64,000 nt of DNA, from NCBI RefSeq assembly GCF_000612725.1, contig NZ_HG964451.1, positions 711,180 to 775,179 of the forward strand, given 5' to 3'. A program made the position numbers and the translations under genes. Each line of letters begins with the position of its first letter. The stretch's first letter is position 1. Shown here piece after piece: positions 59,078-64,000 of this stretch. The stretch comes from Mycolicibacterium austroafricanum (GTDB lineage Bacteria > Actinomycetota > Actinomycetes > Mycobacteriales > Mycobacteriaceae). Below the pieces are notes generated by a model, which saw nothing but the letters and a program-made list of their open reading frames with translations, was not told the origin of the DNA and did not search any database.

Positions 59078-60919
59078 TCAGCCCCCGCACACCACCTTGG
59101 GAATTGGGTCATAGCGCACGGTGTGGGATTCCGTGCGGGTATCGCCGGTGACGATGTCGCGCAGGGTGCGGGTGTCGGTGATGGTGAATCCCGGTGCGCC
59201 GCTGCTGGCGCTGCACGACTCCCCTGCCGGGATGGTGATCGTCCTCGGGCTCGTCGGCGCCGAGCGCGGGCTCTGCGCCGACGTCACCTCGTAGCGTTTG
59301 ATCCCCACCAACTGGACGGTGATCGCCGACGACGTCCACGTGGTCTGGATCTGCACCGGGGTCGGTCCGTCGTTGCGGAACTTGACGTCGATCTCGTCGC
59401 CGAACACGGTGGCCTCCCGGCCCGCCGGATAGCGGCTGATGTAGTAGCTGTGCTCCTGGTGCTCGACGAGTTCCATGCCCGCGAAGTACGCGGCGTTGAA
59501 CAGCGTGGTGGCCACCTGGGACACACCGCCGCCGACGCCGCTGTCCGGTCTGCCGTTGAGGATGATGCCGGCCTCGACATAGCCGTTGGCGGCGGTGCGC
59601 GGGTTGGTGGCGCCGTTGAGGCTGAACGTCTCCCCGGGCGCGACGACGATGCCGTCGATCGCATCTGCAGCGCGTTTGATGTTCACGCCGGAGTCACCGG
59701 AGAACCCGGACGTCTGGAACTCGCCGATGACCTGGACGGGGCCGAGCGCGTCGATGTCGGCCGTGGTGAACGTCGCCGGCTCGTCCACATAGACGGCCGC
59801 GACCTCGCGGTCGGTGGTGTCGGTCAACACGTCCATCAGGTCGGCGAGGGTGTCGTCGTATTCGATGCGACGGCCGTCCTGCGACGGCACCTTCGCCGGC
59901 GGGGACGCGGTGAAGTCGATGGTCGCGTCGCGCCGCGGGACCTCCGAGTCGGCGAGTTGGGGCCGGGCGGCGTCGGCGATGGCGTTCTGGTCGATGGTGG
60001 CCACAATCTCACCGTCGTCGGCCGTGAAGGTCAGGGCCGACGCGATGACGTTCTCAGAGATGACGGCGCGGACGTCGTCCTCGCCGGTGATGACCAGCGG
60101 CCCGGACACCGCGGGCGCGGCGATGTCGGCGACGGCGGCCTCGACGTCGGACGCCGTTGTGCGGGGCTCCAATTCGATCATCGGCAGATCAACGGTGCTG
60201 CCGGTGGCCCAGTCACGCTTGAGCAGTTCGGTGGCAGCGTCGACGTCGAGTCGGTGGCCGGTCTCCGGGTTCACCCCGACGGGTTCGCGGCCCTCGAAGC
60301 GCACCGTGCCCTCGACTGGATCCTGGGCGACGCGGGTGCCCAGGTCGTCGAGCGCGGCGGTGAGGGCGGTGTCGTCGGCAGTGGAAACAACGCCGATCTC
60401 GCGTGTGGTGAACAGCGACGAGAGGCGGGTGAGCGGGTTCAGCGGTTGGGCGCCGGCCTGATCCACGGTGGCGCGCCAGTCGACGGACAGGCCGGCCGAC
60501 GTCGGGTCGATCTCGGCGCGCTCGGGGCCGGCGGTGACGGGGACCGGTCGGGTGGTGCGCGGGGTGACCGCGGCGCGCAGCCGCTCTTCGGCATCGGTCA
60601 ACGTGAGACCACCGATGGGCACGCCGGCGGCGGTCACGCCACGGGGCACTCTGTCCGAGCTGAGGATCAGATCGCCGAGGTAGAGGCCCGCCAGGACGGC
60701 GAACGGGGCGGCGAGCAGAAGCCACAGGCCCCGGAAGCGGCGGGGCTTGGCGGGCTTGGCGCCGGGGATGACCTGCGGGTGCACTGTGCCGCCCGGCGTG
60801 CCGGCGGGGCGCCCTTCGAGCGGCATCGACTCAGTTCCTCGTACATCGTTTCGCGTGTCGGCAAACACGTCGTCAATCAGCTTACGGATCGATGGCCGTC
60901 CGCGCCGTGGGCCGATCAC
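59078..60919 (-). CDS. VanW family membrane-anchored protein
   Basis: The 613-residue protein has a cytoplasmic N-terminus, one membrane helix near 82-103 (LWLLLAAPFAVLAGLYLGDLIL) and an extracellular region with putative peptidoglycan-binding repeats (TLTDAEERLRAAV, TADDTALTAALDDLGTRVA). A VanW domain follows, marked by GVNIKRAADAIDGIVVAPGETFSLNGATNPRT and GGGVSQVATTLFNAAYFAGMELVEHQEHSYYISRYPAGREATV. It likely acts at the cell wall; its exact role is unknown. GTG 60919 is the longest start; ATG 60826 is an alternative just before the helix. Confidence 0.88.
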   Translation of the reverse strand: MIGPRRGRPSIRKLIDDVFADTRNDVRGTESMPLEGRPAGTPGGTVHPQVIPGAKPAKPRRFRGLWLLLAAPFAVLAGLYLGDLILSSDRVPRGVTAAGVPIGGLTLTDAEERLRAAVTPRTTRPVPVTAGPERAEIDPTSAGLSVDWRATVDQAGAQPLNPLTRLSSLFTTREIGVVSTADDTALTAALDDLGTRVAQDPVEGTVRFEGREPVGVNPETGHRLDVDAATELLKRDWATGSTVDLPMIELEPRTTASDVEAAVADIAAPAVSGPLVITGEDDVRAVISENVIASALTFTADDGEIVATIDQNAIADAARPQLADSEVPRRDATIDFTASPPAKVPSQDGRRIEYDDTLADLMDVLTDTTDREVAAVYVDEPATFTTADIDALGPVQVIGEFQTSGFSGDSGVNIKRAADAIDGIVVAPGETFSLNGATNPRTAANGYVEAGIILNGRPDSGVGGGVSQVATTLFNAAYFAGMELVEHQEHSYYISRYPAGREATVFGDEIDVKFRNDGPTPVQIQTTWTSSAITVQLVGIKRYEVTSAQSPRSAPTSPRTITIPAGESCSASSGAPGFTITDTRTLRDIVTGDTRTESHTVRYDPIPKVVCGG

Positions 60920-60988
60920 GGGCAGTTAGCACCCTCGCCCGTCGGCAGTTGGCAGTTGGCGCGAGAATGTCCATGCGCTAGCTGTACC

Positions 60989-61687
60989 TCACCGCAGATC
61001 GTCGAAACCGACAACCTTGCCGCGGTTGATCGAAACCCAGTCTCTGGCCTCCAGGTACGGGCGGAACGCCTCGGCGATCGCCAGCTGATCGGCGGTGGAT
61101 TTGGGCCGCTGCAGCTCGTAGAGGTGGGGGAACTCCGTCCATGCGACTACGGCGTCCCACAGCCGCAGTGCCGCTTCACCGGCTGGCGGGTCGATGAGCA
61201 CCGGGCCGAACAGGCATTGCCCGTCGGGGAAGAACAGCGTGGGCACGCCGTAGCCGCCGGCGTCGACGACACGGTTGTGGTCGGCCATGACCTCATCACT
61301 CGTCGTCGGGTCATCCACCGCCTCATCGACGAGCCCCGGATCGAAGCCGAGTTCTTCGAGAAGGTGTCGCGCGACAGCCTTTTCGTGCGGCTTGTGCCCT
61401 TCGACGTGCAATGCCCGCGCTGCGCGTTCGTACCACGCGTCGACGTCAGCCATGGACCGCCGGCGCAGCAGCGCGCCGATCCGCATCATCGACCAGCCAT
61501 AGGACCACTCCCGTTCCCAGGGATGCTTCTTGCCCTCCTGGCGGTTGATCTCCTCGAGGCTGAAGAAGCGCCAGTTCACGTGCAGGCCGGTCTGGTCGCG
61601 CACGGCACGAATCCACCGCGATGTCTGGTAGGCGTACGGGCACATGACATCGAAATGGAAGTCAACGGAGACAGGCGGATTCGTCAC
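60989..61687 (-). CDS. DsbA-family thioredoxin-fold oxidoreductase (FrnE-like)
   Basis: The 232-residue protein has [17 protein letters not shown] at its start, with CPYA in place of a CxxC pair, an inserted helical domain, and the cis-Pro loop [10 protein letters not shown] near residue 150. A single Cys suggests a 2-hydroxychromene-2-carboxylate isomerase/glutathione-S-transferase-kappa-like or mycothiol-linked role rather than disulfide formation. The GTG start overlaps the stop of the DinB-like gene upstream by GTGA. Confidence 0.88.
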   Translation of the reverse strand: MTNPPVSVDFHFDVMCPYAYQTSRWIRAVRDQTGLHVNWRFFSLEEINRQEGKKHPWEREWSYGWSMMRIGALLRRRSMADVDAWYERAARALHVEGHKPHEKAVARHLLEELGFDPGLVDEAVDDPTTSDEVMADHNRVVDAGGYGVPTLFFPDGQCLFGPVLIDPPAGEAALRLWDAVVAWTEFPHLYELQRPKSTADQLAIAEAFRPYLEARDWVSINRGKVVGFDDLR

Positions 61688-62469
61688 ATCGTGAACCTCA
61701 GATTGCGGGCGGCCCGGTCACCGAGTGCATCGTCGCCGGTCCAGCTGATCTTCCCCGAATCGATCTGCTCCTGCGGGTCGATCCGCCCGCAGGCCAGTTG
61801 GATGAACGTCGTCGAATCGGTCGTCACCACGACGTCTGGATTGTCGAGGTGCTCTACCTTGGCCGCCCGCCCGTCGACGGCAACATGCAGCTGCCGGGTG
61901 ATCGGTCCCGTGAGGTTGAAGGTGATGCTCTTGCCGTCGGGAACGCCGATCTTCTTCCCGACGATGTAGCCGATCGAGTTCTCCACCTGTGCCAGCGACA
62001 GCTCCGCGCCGACGCCGGAGTCGTCGGTCGTCCGTCCGAGGGGCGTGGTGATGTCACGCTCGTGGACCCAGAAGTCGAAGACTCGGATTGCCAGGAACCC
62101 GCCGTAGGTGCCGGGACCGATCGGCGTCCAGGAGGGCCGGCGGAAATCGTCGTCCGTCAGGGCCGCCAGGTCGCGGCGCCTCGCGTCGAAGACGCCGCGG
62201 ACCTTGTCGAGGTAGGGCGCGGAGTCGGCGAGGAACTCCCCTGCGCGCTCGAACGGCGGCGGAGTGGTGTCGTCGTCGGGCATCCAGCCGGTCATGGCAG
62301 CCTCGATGCTGGTGACATGGTCGACGACACCGCGAACCGTCCAGTCCGGGCACAGTGACTGCGTCTGCCATTCGTCATCGCCGAGGTCGGCGCACAGCGA
62401 TTCGTAGGTGTCGAAGCAGTGCTCCAACGCGCCGCGAACCTCCGCCGCACTCGTGATGTCGGGCTTCAT
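61684..62469 (-). CDS. DinB-like maleylpyruvate isomerase-family protein
   Basis: The 261-residue protein starts [59 protein letters not shown], typical for DinB/mycothiol-dependent maleylpyruvate isomerase proteins with a metal-site His in VVDHV, and later [11 protein letters not shown] with a second His. A SCP2-like C-terminal part follows. It probably catalyses a mycothiol-linked transfer. ATG 62469 is chosen; the frame continues upstream into an unrelated DUF3427 fragment. Confidence 0.87.
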   Translation of the reverse strand: MKPDITSAAEVRGALEHCFDTYESLCADLGDDEWQTQSLCPDWTVRGVVDHVTSIEAAMTGWMPDDDTTPPPFERAGEFLADSAPYLDKVRGVFDARRRDLAALTDDDFRRPSWTPIGPGTYGGFLAIRVFDFWVHERDITTPLGRTTDDSGVGAELSLAQVENSIGYIVGKKIGVPDGKSITFNLTGPITRQLHVAVDGRAAKVEHLDNPDVVVTTDSTTFIQLACGRIDPQEQIDSGKISWTGDDALGDRAARNLRFTM

Positions 62470-62562
62470 GGGCAATCTCCTTCGGTGTGAGCACTGCCAG
62501 TATGGCCAGCCTGCCACTTTCGGCGCGTCGGCTCGGCCGATTCGGGTGCGGCCAGGCACTCG

Positions 62563-62790
62563 CTGCCAGGTGATCGCCATCGGCCGCTCGCCCTCGTGTG
62601 ACACCCAATCCGCCGGCCCGAGGAAAACGTACGGCGCGCCATCGCCGAACTTTGACTTCTTCGTCTCGCAAACGAACAGCAGGATGTGCGATCCGGCACG
62701 ACGATGGTTGATGTAACGCTGTCCTGTCTGGGATGTAGCCGACGTCGTAGATTGCGATTCCCAGTGGAACAACTCTGGGCTAAGTCTGCT
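62563..62790 (-). pseudogene. C-terminal fragment of a DUF3427 DEAD-type helicase
   Basis: The frame reads ASRLSPELFHWESQSTTSAT and later GQRYINHRRAGSHILLFVCETKK and FLGPADWVSHEGERPMAITWQ. This is characteristic of DUF3427, the C-terminal domain of large DEAD/DEAH helicases found in mobile and defence loci. The helicase body is absent. The upstream end of the fragment adjoins the promoter copy at 62811. Confidence 0.75.
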
Positions 62791-62810
62791 GGCCTCCTGT
62801 GGAACCGGAG

Positions 62811-62833
62811 ATGTCAGACCTCGCTTCTACCGT
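62811..62833 (+). promoter_or_regulatory. PafBC/RecA-NDp-like DNA-damage promoter, copy B
   Basis: ATGTCAGAC (62811-62819), 8 bases, then TACCGT (62828-62833) fits the same pattern as copy A at 50252. A GGGGAGGAGACGGAG leader identical to that of the RNase H gene precedes ATG 62870. The shared promoter and leader argue for common control. Confidence 0.6.
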
Positions 62834-62869
62834 GATGGCTCCACGATCCGGCCTGGGGAGGAGACGGAG

Positions 62870-63919
62870 ATGGCATCGAGGGGTCGCTACTCGCAGCCGA
62901 GCGACGGCGCGGTGTTCTGCGCCATCCTGCTGCTGCTTCTGGCGGTCGGATTCGTCATCAAGTACATCTGGTGGTTCGTCGGCGGCGCGGTACTCGTGGG
63001 TGTGTTCGCCGGAATCTATTGGCTCGCGCAGAAGATGGAAGAAGAACGCCAACTGGAGGCCGACGAGGCGGCCGAGCGGGAGTTCGAGATGACCCGTCGC
63101 GCCGAGCGACAGAAGCGGTGGACGCTGATCGGCGACACGCGGGCCATCTACGGCGAAGACGGGGCCGCGGCCATGCGCAAGATCACCGATGATCCTGAAT
63201 CGGACGCTGAGGCGGCACAGGATGATTCGCCGGTGGCGCAGCTGGCGACCACACCGGCCGAGTTGGATGCGCTGGTGCGGGAGAAGCCTTCGGCGTGGCC
63301 GCACGCATTGTTCGCGTCGATCCTGGTGCAGCGGGCCGCTCCGCTGCAGTCGCGGTTGCGCGACAGCGAGCTCGGCTTCACCGCGCCGACGTCTACCGTC
63401 GCTCTGTCGCCGGTGCATCTGGCGTCCACGGTGGTCACTCTGATCGACGAGATGATCGCGACGGCCCACCAGTTGGAAGGCTTTATGGCAGCGCCGGCGT
63501 TCATGGCGGCGTTCACGGGCAAGGGCGGCGAGGAGGCGGATCCGGAGGCGATCAAGCACATTGCGCATCGCACGATGGACTACCTGGAACGGTTCCTGGA
63601 GCTCTCGGAGCGCTGCCGGGTGCTGCCGGTACGGTCGGAGCACGTCGACATCGTCGCCGACTGCGCGCGCATGCTCGACGATCCGTTGACGAGCTATCGG
63701 GAGTTCATCACGGACTTCGTCGACATCATCGAGGCGCTGCCGCGAGTGCTCACACACGCCACCGGTCCGGTCGATATGGGCTCTCTCGGACTGTATTTGA
63801 AGATCGATGACAAGCGGCACTCGCGCATCCTCAAGCGACTCGACGCAATCACGCGGTCATCGTCACTGGTACTGTTTAGAGACTGCAGCGCCATCTCGCC
63901 CTCGCGACACACACCCTGA
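62870..63919 (+). CDS. Unknown protein with two N-terminal membrane helices and a helical soluble region
   Basis: The 349-residue protein has two membrane helices (AVFCAILLLLLAVGFVIKYIWW and FVGGAVLVGVFAGIYWLA, about 14-52), then a charged coiled-coil (KMEEERQLEADEAAEREFEMTRRAERQKR) and a cytoplasmic helical domain (HLASTVVTLIDEMIATAHQLEG, HRTMDYLERFLELSERC). No catalytic motif is visible. ATG 62870 follows a strong GGGGAGGAG site. The last residues (SISPSRHTP-like tail) may be affected by an element starting downstream. It shares promoter and leader with the RNase H gene and is probably damage-inducible. Confidence 0.75.
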   Translation: MASRGRYSQPSDGAVFCAILLLLLAVGFVIKYIWWFVGGAVLVGVFAGIYWLAQKMEEERQLEADEAAEREFEMTRRAERQKRWTLIGDTRAIYGEDGAAAMRKITDDPESDAEAAQDDSPVAQLATTPAELDALVREKPSAWPHALFASILVQRAAPLQSRLRDSELGFTAPTSTVALSPVHLASTVVTLIDEMIATAHQLEGFMAAPAFMAAFTGKGGEEADPEAIKHIAHRTMDYLERFLELSERCRVLPVRSEHVDIVADCARMLDDPLTSYREFITDFVDIIEALPRVLTHATGPVDMGSLGLYLKIDDKRHSRILKRLDAITRSSSLVLFRDCSAISPSRHTP

Positions 63920-63931
63920 GGTGAGCCCCGT

Positions 63932-64000
63932 GTAGTGGTCCAGTCGTTGTGGGACTCTGTTGCCCGAGTGTTTGGGCAGGAAGAATCGACGACGACATGG
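63932..64000 (+). mobile_element. Possible left end of an insertion sequence (partial)
   Basis: After the last gene a TTG (63971) could begin a frame GRKNRRRH, which resembles the start of IS3-type transposase OrfA proteins. The sequence before it could be an element terminus. Too little is visible to be sure. Confidence 0.25.

Noticed and set aside
58493..61969. 1158-residue plus-strand frame
   Set aside because: It is antisense to VanW, the DsbA-like gene and the unknown paralogue, all of which have clear motifs; its composition is typical of a high-GC shadow.
61684..62772. Single 362-residue protein
   Set aside because: The upstream part is a DUF3427 helicase fragment; the DinB-like domain has its own ATG at 62469.
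1..64000. Prophage or tRNA/rRNA genes
   Set aside because: No capsid, tail, integrase or terminase motif and no tRNA or rRNA pattern was recognised by eye; a covariance search would be needed to exclude small RNAs.

Overview
The window is high-GC actinobacterial DNA and looks like a chromosomal segment of a mycobacterium, probably a Mycolicibacterium-type fast grower. The support is frequent GTG starts, GTGA/ATGA stop-start overlaps, promoters with only a TANNNT -10 element, an F420-type LLM oxidoreductase, an EspA/EspE-like ESX-associated protein, a DUF4333 protein, VanW, a Tat lipoprotein amidase, a PknB-type kinase and an IS1380-family element. No rRNA, tRNA, CRISPR array or phage structural gene was recognised.

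Layout. 0-2.5 kb: an SDR dehydrogenase and a YtcJ-like amidohydrolase, each followed by a copy of the same short palindrome, which supplies parts of the stop codons. 2.5-9.3 kb: a winged-helix protein coupled to a large double ATPase (AAA-like plus HerA/FtsK-like), divergent from a TVP38-type membrane protein coupled to a Pif1-like helicase fused to a dead exonuclease-like domain and a BRCT domain. 9.4-12.4 kb: threonine aldolase-like enzyme, a 7 x 20 bp tandem repeat, flavin amine oxidase. 12.4-14.75 kb: an IS1380-family insertion that splits a DUF6766 membrane-protein gene cleanly in two; target duplication and frame can both be reconstructed. 16.5-22.0 kb: a three-gene SMC operon (JetA/JetB/JetC, also MksF/E/B) with no JetD nuclease next to it, then VapBC. 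23-34 kb: TetR, LLM oxidoreductase, MFS exporter, YceI, thioredoxin-reductase-like enzyme, TerC, Rid protein, two tandem paralogous TetR regulators and a large phytase-like lipoprotein. 34-39 kb: an EAL-PAS-GGDEF protein and an EspA/EspE-like protein with two small membrane proteins. 39-44.5 kb: a cell-wall cluster (Ser/Thr kinase, Tat-lipoprotein amidase, M14 remnant, DUF4333, zinc metallopeptidase lipoprotein).

The right third (45-64 kb) is the most accessory-looking part. It carries a NERD-UvrD helicase, a MazEF-like pair under a 26 bp palindrome, a SEC-C protein, an RNase HI-like protein, a ParD-like antitoxin, a pRiA4b ORF-3-family protein, and then a truncated WXG100-like leader overlapping a colicin-immunity-like gene and followed by several small immunity-like genes. 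I read that last stretch as an orphan immunity island of an ESX-secreted polymorphic toxin locus whose toxin is missing. It continues with small membrane proteins, a patatin, a paralogue of an unknown gene at 34 kb, VanW, a DsbA-like and a DinB-like protein, a DUF3427 helicase remnant and a membrane protein. The RNase H gene and the last membrane-protein gene lie 12.5 kb apart but share the same promoter and leader, which matches the mycobacterial PafBC/RecA-NDp DNA-damage promoter pattern.

Short palindromic elements (about 46-64 bp) recur between genes, often directly after stop codons. The window also holds several gene fragments (DUF6766, LLM, M14, DUF3427, WXG100), which points to repeated recombination.
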